NCBI GenBank assembly: GCA_005883625.1 | Contig: VBDU01000067.1 | Location: 1-44,621 of the forward strand | Reading direction: 5' to 3' | DNA length: 44,621 nt | DNA from: Chloroflexota bacterium | GTDB lineage: Bacteria; Chloroflexota; Limnocylindria; P2-11E | Shown: positions 8,012 to 15,968 of the stretch, one piece after another | Layout of the letters: each line of letters opens with the position of its first letter | Numbering within the stretch: position 1 is the first letter of the stretch | Program-made: the position numbers and the translations under genes | The notes under the pieces: generated by a model | Database searches by the model: none | What the model saw: only the letters and a program-made list of their open reading frames with translations | What the model was told of the DNA's origin: nothing

Positions 8012-9058
8012 GTGCGGAGATCGACGCTCGCGCTCCTCGTCGATCCCGCCAGCGGCGAACGCGTCCGCCTGGTCCAGCCCGCAGGCACCGACGAGACGGT
8101 CGCCGGCGCTCTCGCCGGCAACGACGGTCGCACCTACCCGATACGCGGCGGGATCCCGCGCTTCGTCCCTCCCGACGACCAGGCGCAGACGCAGGAGAGC
8201 TTCGGCTACAAGTGGCAGAAGCAGGACGCCTACGAGTCCGAGGGGTACCTGAGGCTCATCGAGCGCGACGAGGTCGTCCGGTGGGGACTGCGCGCGATGT
8301 CCGAGTTCTACGACTTCTTCCCCAGGAGCGGCATCGTGCTCGAGGTCGGCTGCGGGAGCGCGCACTTCGCGTCGCTCTACGTCCCGCATCTCGCGCGCGA
8401 CGTCGAGTGGATCGGGATGGATCTGTCGTCCGCCATCGACATCGCCCGCGAGCGCATCCGGCCGCTCAGGGAGCGCAGCGACTTCGTGCAGGGGGACATC
8501 CTGCAGATGCCGTTCGCGGCCGAGAGCGTCGACCACGTGTTCGCGCGGGGCGTGCTCCATCACACGCCCTCGACCGAGAAGGCGTTCCGCGCGTGCGTCC
8601 GAGTTCTCCGACCCGGCGGCGAGCTCACTTTCCTGATCTACCGGAAGCTCGGTCCGATCCGCGAGTTCACGGACGACCACATCCGCGCCTACCTCTCGAA
8701 GCTGCCGCCCGCCGAGGCGTGGAAGATGCTCGAGCCCCTCACGAAGCTCGGCCGCGCACTCAATGAGGCGAGGGTCACCGTCACGGTCCCTGAGGACATC
8801 CCGTACCTCGAGCTGCCGGCCGGCGAATACGACCTGCAGCGCCTCGTGTACGACCACATCCTGAAGGCGTACTGGAACCCCGACCTCGACTTCGAGACGA
8901 ATCAACACAACACCTTCGACTGGTACCACCCGCAGTTCGCCTTCCATCACACCGAAGACGACATCCGGCGCTGGTGCCGGTCCGAAGGGCTCGCGATCAC
9001 GTTCATCAAGGCGGCGTGGACGAGCTGGGCGGTGCGAGCGGTGAAGCCCGGGCGCTGA
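8012..9058 (+). CDS. SAM-dependent methyltransferase with N-terminal Trm112-like segment
   Basis: A 348-residue protein. The first 60 residues (LLVDPASGERVRLV, then DGRTYPIRGGIPRFVP) resemble the short Trm112-like domain often fused to sugar methyltransferases, but the cysteines are absent. A class I methyltransferase follows: IVLEVGCGSAHFASL, WIGMDLSS, FVQGDILQMPF and VDHVFARGVLHH. The C-terminal 150 residues include a DWYHPQFAFHHTEDD segment. GTG 8012 starts 4 bp after the deacetylase stop, so the pair is probably one transcript. It ends 10 bp before the convergent bactofilin-like gene. Confidence 0.87.
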   Translation: MRRSTLALLVDPASGERVRLVQPAGTDETVAGALAGNDGRTYPIRGGIPRFVPPDDQAQTQESFGYKWQKQDAYESEGYLRLIERDEVVRWGLRAMSEFYDFFPRSGIVLEVGCGSAHFASLYVPHLARDVEWIGMDLSSAIDIARERIRPLRERSDFVQGDILQMPFAAESVDHVFARGVLHHTPSTEKAFRACVRVLRPGGELTFLIYRKLGPIREFTDDHIRAYLSKLPPAEAWKMLEPLTKLGRALNEARVTVTVPEDIPYLELPAGEYDLQRLVYDHILKAYWNPDLDFETNQHNTFDWYHPQFAFHHTEDDIRRWCRSEGLAITFIKAAWTSWAVRAVKPGR

Positions 9059-9068
9059 CCGCGCGGGA

Positions 9069-10214
9069 TCAGGCGGGAGCCGGCTCGGGGCGGCGGCCAC
9101 GGACGATCGCGAGAGTGCTCGCGCCGAGACCGAAGAGGAGCGCGAGCAGGATGACGATCGCGCCGAGGATCGGCACCAGAGCGACGAGCAGCAGCACGAC
9201 CAGCCCCACGAAGAGCGCGAGGGCGACGTGCACCGGCCGGCCGAAGACGCGGAGGATCGCGCCGCCGACGCCGACGGCGGCCACCGGAACGCCGACCGCG
9301 AGCAGGACGGCGTAGGCGGCGAGCGCGACGAGCCCCAGCCACCAGCCGCCGACGAGGCTGCCGAGGATGAAGAGCAGGACCGCCAGGAGCGGCAGGCCGA
9401 TGAGCACGCCAACGCCGACCCCGAGGCTCACCCAGGGCCGATGCACGAGCGCCTCGCCGGCGCGGCGAGAGAACCCCGGGAAGAAGATGACGATGAGCAG
9501 CCCGAGCAGGAGCAGGCCGACGAGCCCGCGCAGCCAGTCGACGAAGAGCGCGGTCGGCCCCGGCGGGACCTGCGGCTGTGCCCGCTCCGGCGGGCGGCGC
9601 TGCACCGATCCGCCGATGCGCGCCCCGGCCGCGACCGTCGCCTCCCGCTCGCTCGTGTAGAAGACCGACCCGTCGACGACGGCGCGGTCCGTGAGCCGCA
9701 GCGACGCGAGCTCGGCGTAGACGTCGTGGCCGACGCGGCCGTCGAGCGTCGCCGTGCCGCCCCCGGCCTGAAGATCCCGTCCGATCGCGCCCGCCATGGT
9801 GAGCGTGCCGCTCTGCACGAACACGTCCCGGCCGACGCGGCCGGTGCCGAGGATCGTGAGATCGCCGGTGGTGGCGAGGATGTCGCCTCCGACCTTCCCG
9901 TGGACCGTCACCGTGGCGCCCGCCGCGCGCACGCTCCCGCCCACCTCGCCGCGCACGACCACCGTGCTGCCCGCGGCCATGAGGTTCCCGGTGACGGTGC
10001 CGTCGACGCTGATGTTCGCGCCCGCGGCGATGACGTCGCCGCGGACCGTGCCGGCGATGTTGACGTTGGCGGCGAACGCGTAGAGGTCGTCCTCGATCGT
10101 CTCGTCCGGGCCGACGGTGACGGTCTCGCCCTGCCGCACGACGGCCGCCGCAGCGGGTGTCGCGGTCGTGAGAAGGATGATCGCGCCCAGCAGGAGCGCG
10201 CCGGCGACCCGCAT
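9069..10214 (-). CDS. Bactofilin-like polymer-forming domain membrane protein
   Basis: A 381-residue envelope protein. A signal peptide covers residues 1-23 (hydrophobic core then TPAAAA). Residues 30-195 are a right-handed beta-helix type repeat with a rung of about 17-18 residues (GTVRGDVIAAGANISVDG, then GTVTGNLMAAGSTVVV and so on), as in the bactofilin/polymer-forming domain. After a Pro-rich linker come four or five membrane segments (for example GLVGLLLLGLLIVIFF and VALALFVGLVVLLLVAL). The beta-helix should face the outside, unlike cytosolic bactofilins. ATG 10214 was chosen for the signal peptide; the frame stays open upstream but is low-complexity and antisense to the toxin-antitoxin pair. 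No operon partner is obvious. Confidence 0.8.
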   Translation of the reverse strand: MRVAGALLLGAIILLTTATPAAAAVVRQGETVTVGPDETIEDDLYAFAANVNIAGTVRGDVIAAGANISVDGTVTGNLMAAGSTVVVRGEVGGSVRAAGATVTVHGKVGGDILATTGDLTILGTGRVGRDVFVQSGTLTMAGAIGRDLQAGGGTATLDGRVGHDVYAELASLRLTDRAVVDGSVFYTSEREATVAAGARIGGSVQRRPPERAQPQVPPGPTALFVDWLRGLVGLLLLGLLIVIFFPGFSRRAGEALVHRPWVSLGVGVGVLIGLPLLAVLLFILGSLVGGWWLGLVALAAYAVLLAVGVPVAAVGVGGAILRVFGRPVHVALALFVGLVVLLLVALVPILGAIVILLALLFGLGASTLAIVRGRRPEPAPA

Positions 10215-10255
10215 CGCTCGCGATACTAGGCGGCTCGTGTCGGCGGGCTGCGCGC

Positions 10256-10534
10256 TCACGTCAGTCGCCGCGCCGCCCTTTCGTAGACGTCCCTTCGGTG
10301 AACGATGGCGAGGATCCAGACGGCGTCTGCGGTGGCCTGAAAGACGACCCGACGGTCCTCGACGCGGAGCTTCCAGTAGCCGCGAAGCGAGCCCGTGAGT
10401 GGGGCACCGAAGCGCGCCGGATCCGTCGCCAGCCGAGACTCGATGGCTCGTGCGATGCGCCCACGTGCCACGGCCGGGATCTTCCTCAGGTCTTGGTCGG
10501 CCACCCTCGGGTGATAGCGGAGGGTGTACGCCAC
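10256..10534 (-). CDS. RelE/ParE-superfamily toxin
   Basis: A 92-residue basic protein with the RelE/ParE layout: an N-terminal strand (YTLRYHPRVADQDL), two helices, then KLRVEDRRVVFQ and WILAIVHRRDVYERA. RelE toxins cut mRNA on the ribosome and ParE toxins poison gyrase; the sequence does not say which. Its GTG start at 10534 follows the antitoxin TAG directly with no gap, so translation should be coupled. The antitoxin-first order is the standard one for RHH-RelE/ParE modules. Confidence 0.85.
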   Translation of the reverse strand: MAYTLRYHPRVADQDLRKIPAVARGRIARAIESRLATDPARFGAPLTGSLRGYWKLRVEDRRVVFQATADAVWILAIVHRRDVYERAARRLT

Positions 10535-10783
10535 CTAGCGGCGTTTGGCGCGTCGTGCCCGCCACACCGCAGCGTGGCTCAATGCTCTGGAGCGGTCCAG
10601 CGCGCGCTCGCGAACCTCGGCGATCTCCGCGAGCGCCAGGTCTTCGTGCGTCTCGAGCGCGTCGCGTAGCAGGTCGCGGGCCTTCGTCGACAGGGATGAG
10701 CCCTCGCGGCGTGCAAGCCTGCCGAGGGCGTCATAGAGCGGCCGTTCCAGCACGACGTTCACGCGGGGGTTCTTCGCGGGCAT
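10535..10783 (-). CDS. Ribbon-helix-helix antitoxin
   Basis: An 82-residue protein. Residues 5-15 (PRVNVVLERPL) form the DNA-binding ribbon, followed by two helices with LARREGSSLSTKARDLL, typical of RHH antitoxins. The basic C-terminal tail (RALSHAAVWRARRAKRR) would wrap the toxin at 10256-10534. I chose ATG 10783 because MPAKNPRVNVV is a normal RHH start; the frame extends six codons further to 10801 through the promoter palindrome. Confidence 0.82.
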   Translation of the reverse strand: MPAKNPRVNVVLERPLYDALGRLARREGSSLSTKARDLLRDALETHEDLALAEIAEVRERALDRSRALSHAAVWRARRAKRR

Positions 10784-10792
10784 CGGCAAAGG

Positions 10793-10801
10793 GTGTAACA
10801 C
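10793..10801. promoter_or_regulatory. Possible operator of the RHH-RelE/ParE module
   Basis: GTGTAACAC is a palindrome of GTGT and ACAC half-sites around a central A, 9 bases upstream of the antitoxin ATG. Short palindromes of this size are typical RHH binding sites, and autorepression by the antitoxin would place one here. No test of this is possible from the sequence alone. Confidence 0.35.
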
Positions 10802-10843
10802 AAGTGACGCACCGAACCCCCCATGCCACGTGCCAGGGGCGGG

Positions 10844-13800
10844 TTACTCGGTCGAGATCGACTGGTCCACGATCTCCACGCCGGGGCGGATGACGCGGAA
10901 ATGCGCGGCCGGCTCGGCAAGAAGCGCACGCGCGTGGTCCGCTCCCTCGAGCTGACCGCTCGCGGCGAGCGCGTCGGCGTAGGCGTTCACGAGCTCCGCG
11001 AGCAGGGGCACGTCGTCGTCCTTCGGCGCCCGCAGGGTCACCTTCGCGCCCTTCGCGAGCCGATCGCGGATGCCGGCGTCGTCGAGCCCGCGCGAGGGGT
11101 CGTGCCGCAGGAAGACGACGCCGCCGCTCATACCCGAGCAGATCCAGCGTCCCGGATCGCCGAGGACGACGGCGCGGCCACCGGTCATGTACTCGAACGC
11201 GAAGCCGCGCAGGTCGCCGCCGAACACGACCTCCGCGCCGGAGAGACGGATGCCGGCGCGGGCGTCCGCGCCGCCTTGGACGAGGAAGCGTCCACGCTGC
11301 GCGCCGTACCCGAAGCACTTCCCCACCGAGCCGTCGACGAAGCGGCCCTCCGCGTTGCGCGCCTTGAGCACCGCGACCGCTCCGCCGAGCGCCGTCTTCG
11401 CGGCGCCGTCCTGCGCGCCGCCCAGGAGCGTGAGCGCGACGCCGTGCGTCGCGTACGCCGCGAAGCCGTTCCCGGCGATCGAGCCTTCGCGGAAGCTCGC
11501 CGCGACGTCCTCCACCGCGACCCCGGCGATCCGCATCCGTGCGAGCGCGCCCGAGGTGTCCGTCGCGACGAAGCGATCGTCGGCGCGCAGCCGCCGCTCC
11601 GCGTCGCTCGCCGCGGTCTCGGTCGCGGCGACGCCGGCGAACACGCGGACGTCGCGCCGGCCCGGCCGCGTCCAGGGCACGGGGACCAACATCTCCGCGA
11701 GGTCGACCCGATCGAGCCCGCGCACCTGCGCGAGCAGATCGGTGCGCCCGACCAGATCCGCGGTGGAGCCGACGCCGAGCAGCGCGGAGATCCGGGCGAG
11801 CTCCTCGCGCAGCGCGGTGAAGAAGCGGCAGAGGTTGTCGACCGCGCGCTCGAATTCGCGCGGCTCGAACCGCTTTACGCCGCGCTCGGTCGCCTCCGCG
11901 ACGGAGTCGAGCTGTGTCGCGATCCCGACGTGGCAGGTGTCGAGCTGGCAGCCGCGGCAGATCGTGCAGCCGATCGCGACCATGGCGAGCGTGCCGAAGC
12001 CAACGCGATCCGCGCCGAGGCAGAGCATCTTCGCCACGTCGTGCGCGCCCTTCATGCCGCCGTCGCACCAGATCTCGACGAGGTCACGCAGGCCCGACGC
12101 GACGAGCGCGCGATGCGCCTGCGCGACGCCGATCTCCGCGGGAAGCCCGGCGCGCCGGAGCGCGTGCTGGCGCGCCGCGCCGGTGCCCCCGTCGTATCCC
12201 GAGAGGGTCACGATGTCCGCGCCGGCCTTCGCGATCCCGACCGCGATGATCCCGATGTCCGGCACGACCGGCACTTTCACCGAGACCCGCGCGCGCGGGT
12301 TCACCGTCTTGAGCTCGTGCACGACCTGCGCGAGATCCTCGATGGAGTAGATGTCGTGGTTGTTCGACGGCGAGATGAGGTCCACGCCCGGCTGCGCGTT
12401 CCGCGCGAGCGCGACCTTCGCCGAGACCTTGCGCGCGGGGAGATGCCCGCCCTCGCCGGGCTTCGCGCCCTGGCCGATCTTGATCTCGAGGTAGTTCGAC
12501 GAGTTCGCGAGCATCGCCGACACGCCGAACCGCCCCGACGCGATCTGCTGCCCGCGGTTGTGCGGGTAGCGGCCGATGAGGTCGGGCAGCTCGCCGCCCT
12601 CGCCGTTCACGCAGAGCAGGTCGAGACGCGCCATGGCCTCGGCGTACGCGCGGTACGCGGTCTCGCCCTGCGAGCCGAACGACATCGACGAGATGTAGAA
12701 GGGCGCGGCGTGCTCGCCGGCCCTCGTGTCCGCGGGCGGGGCGGGCTCGCCGTCGAGCGGCCGCGTGAAGTCGAGGAGGTGGCGCAGCGAGACCGGGTGC
12801 GCGGTCTCGAGCTCGCGGAGCCGCTCGGCGTAGGTCGAGTACGCGGCCTCGCCGTTCGCCACCGAGAGCGCCGCTTTCCACGCGCGCGGCCAGATGCGGA
12901 ACGCCGGCTCGATGCGCGCCTCAGTGCGCTCGCGGAGCTTCGACGCCCGCACAAATCCCTCCTCCGCGATCCGCTCCCAGCCGAGACCGGCGTCGCCGTA
13001 GAAGGTCTCGAGGTCGAGGAACTTCGCCACGTCCGGCGCGAGCCCGATGGCGCTCAGCTGCCGCCCGTAGCCCCGCAGCTCGTGGATGCCGAGCGTGGAG
13101 CAGACCTTCTCGATGCCCTTGCGCAGCGCCTCGACGAGATTCGGGAGCGCATCGGGATCGCTCGTGGCGATCGCGTACTCGAGGAGCAGGTACGGGTTCA
13201 CCGCGTCGGCGCCGAGGCCGAGCGCGACCATGAGGTCGTGGAGGTTGCGCAGGCTCCCGGCGGTCACGATGAGCGCGCATTGACGCCGCAGAGACCCTGC
13301 GCCGGAGCGCTGCGCGCCGAGCGCGCGGTGCGCGGCCGCGACGACCAGAAGCGGATCGAGCCAGGCGCGGCCCTCCGTGAAGACATGCTTGTCCTGCACG
13401 ACCACGAGGCGCGCGCCGGCGCGTACGCCTCTGCACGCCTGCGCGCCGAGGCGCGCGAGCGCGTCGCGCGGGTGCTCCTCCCAGTCGCGGTCGGCCTCGA
13501 GCACGACGGGCACGCGTGGCGCCTCGGCGGTGAAGCGCGCGACGACGTCCTCGACGAGCCAGGTGCCGCGCTCGCGCGCCAGCTTGCGAAAGTCGTCGCT
13601 CGAAAGGCCGGTCTCGGGGGCGTGCCCGCCGAGCAGGATCGGCGTCAGCAGCTCGATCCACGGCCGTGCGCGTTGCGCGCGCGGTGTGGGGCGCGGGCCG
13701 AGCAGCGCGCGCGTCGAGAAGTGCTCGATCTCGCGCTCGCGGTCGATCGCGGGGTTCGTCACGACGGCGACCGTCTCGTGGAGGTAGTCGGCGAGGTTCG

Positions 13801-15277
13801 CACGCGGCGCGAGCGCGGCGAGCGGGCCGTCGTAGCCGAGCGAGCCGATCAGCTCGTTGCCGGTCTCCGCCATGAACGCGGCCTGCTTGAGATCGTCCGG
13901 CTCGAAGCCGAGCGCCGCGAACTGCTGCTCGCGGCGAAGCGCGACGTCCTCGAGCTCGTCGGGCGGAACGCCGACCTCCCACCGTCGCTGCGGCTCGACG
14001 CGAGCGCCGGGGCGCTCGACGGTCTGCGGCGCCAGCGAGGGCCCGCCGCAGGCGAGGCGCTCGCGCAGGCCGTCCACGACCACGCCGCGATCGCGCCGCA
14101 TCCGGACGAACCGCGCACGCACCGCGGCCTGGTCGAGGAAGCGCCAGCCGCCGTCGCGGCGCTCGAGCGCGACGCGCTCGCCCGGTCCGAGCGGCACGGG
14201 GTCGGCGACGTAGCGCTCGAGCGGGATGAAGCCCCGTTCGCTCGCGAACACGTGCGTGTCCGCGGTCTCGACGTGCCAGAGCGGCCGCAGGCCGAGCGCG
14301 TCGACGCCGAAAACGCACGTGTCGCCGACGCGCGACAGGATCGCCGCCGGACCCTGCGCGAGCGGTCCGAGCGCGGCACGCGCCTGGACATACGCGTCCT
14401 GCTCCGGCGGGGTCATCCGCTTGATCTCGTTCACGATCGGCGGGAAGAGGAGCTCGAGCGCCTCGATCGGACGAAGCCGGAAGCGCATGACAAGCCCACG
14501 GATGACCGCGTCCACGTCCTGCGAGTCGCTGCCCTCGCGTGAAAGCGGCAGGCCGAGCGAGCGCGCCTCGTCGCGCAGCCGGCTGATCGTGTTGATCTCG
14601 CCGTTGTGCGCGAAGACCGGGAAGGGTTGGACGCGCACGAAGCTCGTCGTCGTGTTGGTCGCGTAGCGGTTGTGCCCGAACGCGGCCGACGTCGCGAAGA
14701 GTGGGTCCGCGAGGTCGGCGAAATAGGGCACGAGCTGGTGACCCGCGCCCCGGAGCTTGTACACCGCGGTGTGTCGCGAGAGGGAGACCACGGTCGCTTC
14801 GGTCTCGCGCTCGATGTCGACGGCGGCATCGTAGAGATCGCGCGAGCCGACGCGCCCACCGCGCCGTAGCAGGAGCGCGAGCTGCAGGAAGCGCGGCGCC
14901 TCCGTCCGGCCGCGCGGGCCGAGGGCGCTCGCGGCGGTCTCGTCCTCGCGGGTCAGCGCGATCGCGACGCCGTGGCGCGCGAGGATCGCCGGGATCGTGT
15001 GCCGGTCCGCGTCGGGCGGCACGAAGAGATGACCGACGGCGAAGCGGTCCGTCCGCACCAGCGCCGGGTCGCGCCCGGCGCGCTCGAGGTGGCGCGCCCA
15101 GAGCGCCCGCGGGACGTCGGTCAGGACGCCGGCGCCGTCACCCTCGCCGTCGACCAGGCCTGAGCGGTGCGCCAGGCAGGCCATCCCGTGGAGGACCGTG
15201 TCGACGACCTCGCGCGCCGGCCGCGCGTCCTTCCGCGCCACCGCCACGAGCGCGCAGGCGTCGTGCTCGATCGCCAC
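10844..15277 (-). CDS. gltB: Glutamate synthase large subunit (GOGAT)
   Basis: A 1,477-residue glutamate synthase. Residue C8 (EHDACALVAV) is the expected N-terminal nucleophile of the class II glutaminase after propeptide removal, supported by GHNRYATNT and FAHNGEINT. The central domain is followed by the FMN/synthase domain (SSMSFGSQGETAY, KIGQGAKPGEGGHLP, LSGYDGGTGA), a cysteine cluster CTICRGCQLDTC for the 3Fe-4S centre, and a C-terminal GXGXG beta-helix (GGAVAVLKARNAEGRFVDGS). It makes two glutamates from glutamine and 2-oxoglutarate. No small subunit lies next to it, so it may use ferredoxin or a distant GltD. GTG 15277 follows AGGAGG by only 4 bases; ATG 15292 would put that Shine-Dalgarno inside the gene. 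An intrinsic terminator lies immediately upstream. Confidence 0.95.
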   Translation of the reverse strand: MAIEHDACALVAVARKDARPAREVVDTVLHGMACLAHRSGLVDGEGDGAGVLTDVPRALWARHLERAGRDPALVRTDRFAVGHLFVPPDADRHTIPAILARHGVAIALTREDETAASALGPRGRTEAPRFLQLALLLRRGGRVGSRDLYDAAVDIERETEATVVSLSRHTAVYKLRGAGHQLVPYFADLADPLFATSAAFGHNRYATNTTTSFVRVQPFPVFAHNGEINTISRLRDEARSLGLPLSREGSDSQDVDAVIRGLVMRFRLRPIEALELLFPPIVNEIKRMTPPEQDAYVQARAALGPLAQGPAAILSRVGDTCVFGVDALGLRPLWHVETADTHVFASERGFIPLERYVADPVPLGPGERVALERRDGGWRFLDQAAVRARFVRMRRDRGVVVDGLRERLACGGPSLAPQTVERPGARVEPQRRWEVGVPPDELEDVALRREQQFAALGFEPDDLKQAAFMAETGNELIGSLGYDGPLAALAPRANLADYLHETVAVVTNPAIDREREIEHFSTRALLGPRPTPRAQRARPWIELLTPILLGGHAPETGLSSDDFRKLARERGTWLVEDVVARFTAEAPRVPVVLEADRDWEEHPRDALARLGAQACRGVRAGARLVVVQDKHVFTEGRAWLDPLLVVAAAHRALGAQRSGAGSLRRQCALIVTAGSLRNLHDLMVALGLGADAVNPYLLLEYAIATSDPDALPNLVEALRKGIEKVCSTLGIHELRGYGRQLSAIGLAPDVAKFLDLETFYGDAGLGWERIAEEGFVRASKLRERTEARIEPAFRIWPRAWKAALSVANGEAAYSTYAERLRELETAHPVSLRHLLDFTRPLDGEPAPPADTRAGEHAAPFYISSMSFGSQGETAYRAYAEAMARLDLLCVNGEGGELPDLIGRYPHNRGQQIASGRFGVSAMLANSSNYLEIKIGQGAKPGEGGHLPARKVSAKVALARNAQPGVDLISPSNNHDIYSIEDLAQVVHELKTVNPRARVSVKVPVVPDIGIIAVGIAKAGADIVTLSGYDGGTGAARQHALRRAGLPAEIGVAQAHRALVASGLRDLVEIWCDGGMKGAHDVAKMLCLGADRVGFGTLAMVAIGCTICRGCQLDTCHVGIATQLDSVAEATERGVKRFEPREFERAVDNLCRFFTALREELARISALLGVGSTADLVGRTDLLAQVRGLDRVDLAEMLVPVPWTRPGRRDVRVFAGVAATETAASDAERRLRADDRFVATDTSGALARMRIAGVAVEDVAASFREGSIAGNGFAAYATHGVALTLLGGAQDGAAKTALGGAVAVLKARNAEGRFVDGSVGKCFGYGAQRGRFLVQGGADARAGIRLSGAEVVFGGDLRGFAFEYMTGGRAVVLGDPGRWICSGMSGGVVFLRHDPSRGLDDAGIRDRLAKGAKVTLRAPKDDDVPLLAELVNAYADALAASGQLEGADHARALLAEPAAHFRVIRPGVEIVDQSISTE

Positions 15278-15290
15278 GCGTCCTCCTAAC

Positions 15291-15314
15291 AAAAAACCTC
15301 CCGGTCTCGGGAGG
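15291..15314 (-). terminator. Intrinsic terminator within the gltB 5' leader (attenuator)
   Basis: On the minus strand CCTCCCG (15314-15308) pairs with CGGGAGG (15303-15297) across the loop AGAC, followed by six U residues (15296-15291). The stem is seven G/C-rich pairs. The U-run ends only 3 bases before the gltB Shine-Dalgarno (15281-15287), so no gltB promoter can fit after it. It must act as a conditional stop in the leader or as the end of a fully separate transcript. Confidence 0.8.
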
Positions 15315-15346
15315 CTTTCGTCGCTTTCGCGGTTTGCCGAACGCGA

Positions 15347-15400
15347 CTAGGCCCCGTCCTCCGAGGTGATTGCGGCTGCCGTCGCGTTACGGATGCTCAC
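15347..15400 (-). CDS. Possible leader peptide of the gltB attenuator (17 codons)
   Basis: GTG 15400 opens a 17-codon frame, MSIRNATAAAITSEDGA, ending in TAG at 15347-15349. The codons for T-S-E-D overlap the antiterminator strand, so a ribosome finishing the peptide would cover it and favour termination. There is no Shine-Dalgarno; it would need leaderless initiation from the TATCGT box. The peptide is rich in Ala and Thr rather than in Glu or Gln, which weakens a direct link to glutamate sensing. Short frames like this occur by chance in high-GC DNA. Confidence 0.3.
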   Translation of the reverse strand: MSIRNATAAAITSEDGA

Positions 15401-15468
15401 GCGGTGACGATACGGGAGCGGAAGGTTGCGATACAGCGCTCCTACGGTGTTGTTTTTCGCCGGCGCGG

Positions 15469-15489
15469 CTCGCTGGCGAAACCAGCGAG
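15469..15489. repeat. Hairpin between the MOSC gene and the gltB leader
   Basis: CTCGCTGG and CCAGCGAG form a perfect 8-bp stem with loop CGAAA (plus strand). It lies about 33 bp after the MOSC stop and has no U-run on the minus strand, so it could be a weak or factor-dependent terminator separating the MOSC unit from the gltB leader. The 244 bp between MOSC and gltB hold this hairpin, the possible promoter and the attenuator, and no longer gene. Confidence 0.4.
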
Positions 15490-15521
15490 AGGGTGGCAGG
15501 GAGTCCGCCCCCTCTGACAAG

Positions 15522-15968
15522 TCAGGCCTTTACGAGCACCTCGACGGGGTCGCCGACCCGGATCGGACCGTCGGCCGCGACCACTGTGCAGAGCGCACCC
15601 CGGCGCCCCTCGAGCGACACGCGGAACGCTTCCACGTCCGCCTGCCCAAGGAGCCCGCCGATATGGGTGCAGGGATCGCACTCGCCGTTGACGCGAAGGG
15701 TGACGCCGCCGATGCGCACGTCGGTCTCCGGCGCGAGCCGCGTCACCTCGGGCAGGCCCTCGATCGTGATCTGCTCGCGCAGATCCCCCGGCGCGAGGCC
15801 GAGCTCATCGTGCGTCGCCCGGTCGATGACGAGGACGGCGCGGGTCTCGCGGTGGCCGTGGCGGTCGCCCTCGAGCCCTCCGCCCACGCGTCCCGTGACG
15901 CTCGCGACGGGGTGCGGGTCGTCGCCCTTCTGCGGGCGGACGTGCAGCGCGACGACCCGGCCGTTCAT
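15522..15968 (-). CDS. MOSC-domain protein
   Basis: A 148-residue stand-alone MOSC domain. It has the usual start VVALHVRPQKGDDPHPV, GGLEGDRHG, and the signature cysteine in GECDPCTHIGGLLGQ, ending with IRVGDPVEVL. MOSC domains bind or transfer sulfur for the molybdenum cofactor and act in molybdenum-dependent detoxification. ATG 15968 overlaps the stop of the upstream GNAT gene by 4 bp (ATGA), so they are translationally coupled. No molybdoenzyme gene is nearby, so its partner is unknown. Confidence 0.88.
   Translation of the reverse strand: MNGRVVALHVRPQKGDDPHPVASVTGRVGGGLEGDRHGHRETRAVLVIDRATHDELGLAPGDLREQITIEGLPEVTRLAPETDVRIGGVTLRVNGECDPCTHIGGLLGQADVEAFRVSLEGRRGALCTVVAADGPIRVGDPVEVLVKA

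Larger units (their letters stand above)
15278..15412 (-). promoter_or_regulatory. Candidate transcription-attenuation leader of gltB
   Basis: The strand CTCGGAGG (15358-15365, read on minus) is complementary to CCTCCCGAG (15306-15314) with one bulged C, giving an eight-pair antiterminator that excludes the terminator stem. Between them a GTCGC...GCGAC hairpin (15320-15347) can form. A TATCGT hexamer (15407-15412) lies 6 bases before GTG 15400, the spacing of leaderless -10 promoters. The layout matches classical attenuation, but the sensed signal is not readable. The two mutually exclusive pairings are seen directly; promoter and mechanism are inferred. Confidence 0.55.

Noticed and set aside
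9069..10565. A 498-residue version of the bactofilin-like protein
   Set aside because: The extra N-terminus overlaps the toxin-antitoxin genes and would bury the signal peptide.
10823..14542. A plus-strand open frame of 1,239 codons antisense to gltB
   Set aside because: It lies wholly opposite glutamate synthase, is Arg/Glu/Ala-rich without domains, and comes from high-GC codon bias; gltB has full family motifs.
15303..15345. Resemblance to the c-di-GMP-I (GEMM) riboswitch: GGCAAAC, CGC-GAAA-GCG, then AAAGCC on the minus strand
   Set aside because: Only the GNRA-hairpin half resembles the motif; the P3 half with the tetraloop receptor is replaced by the terminator. I keep it as an unproved lead for an Rfam scan, not as a call.
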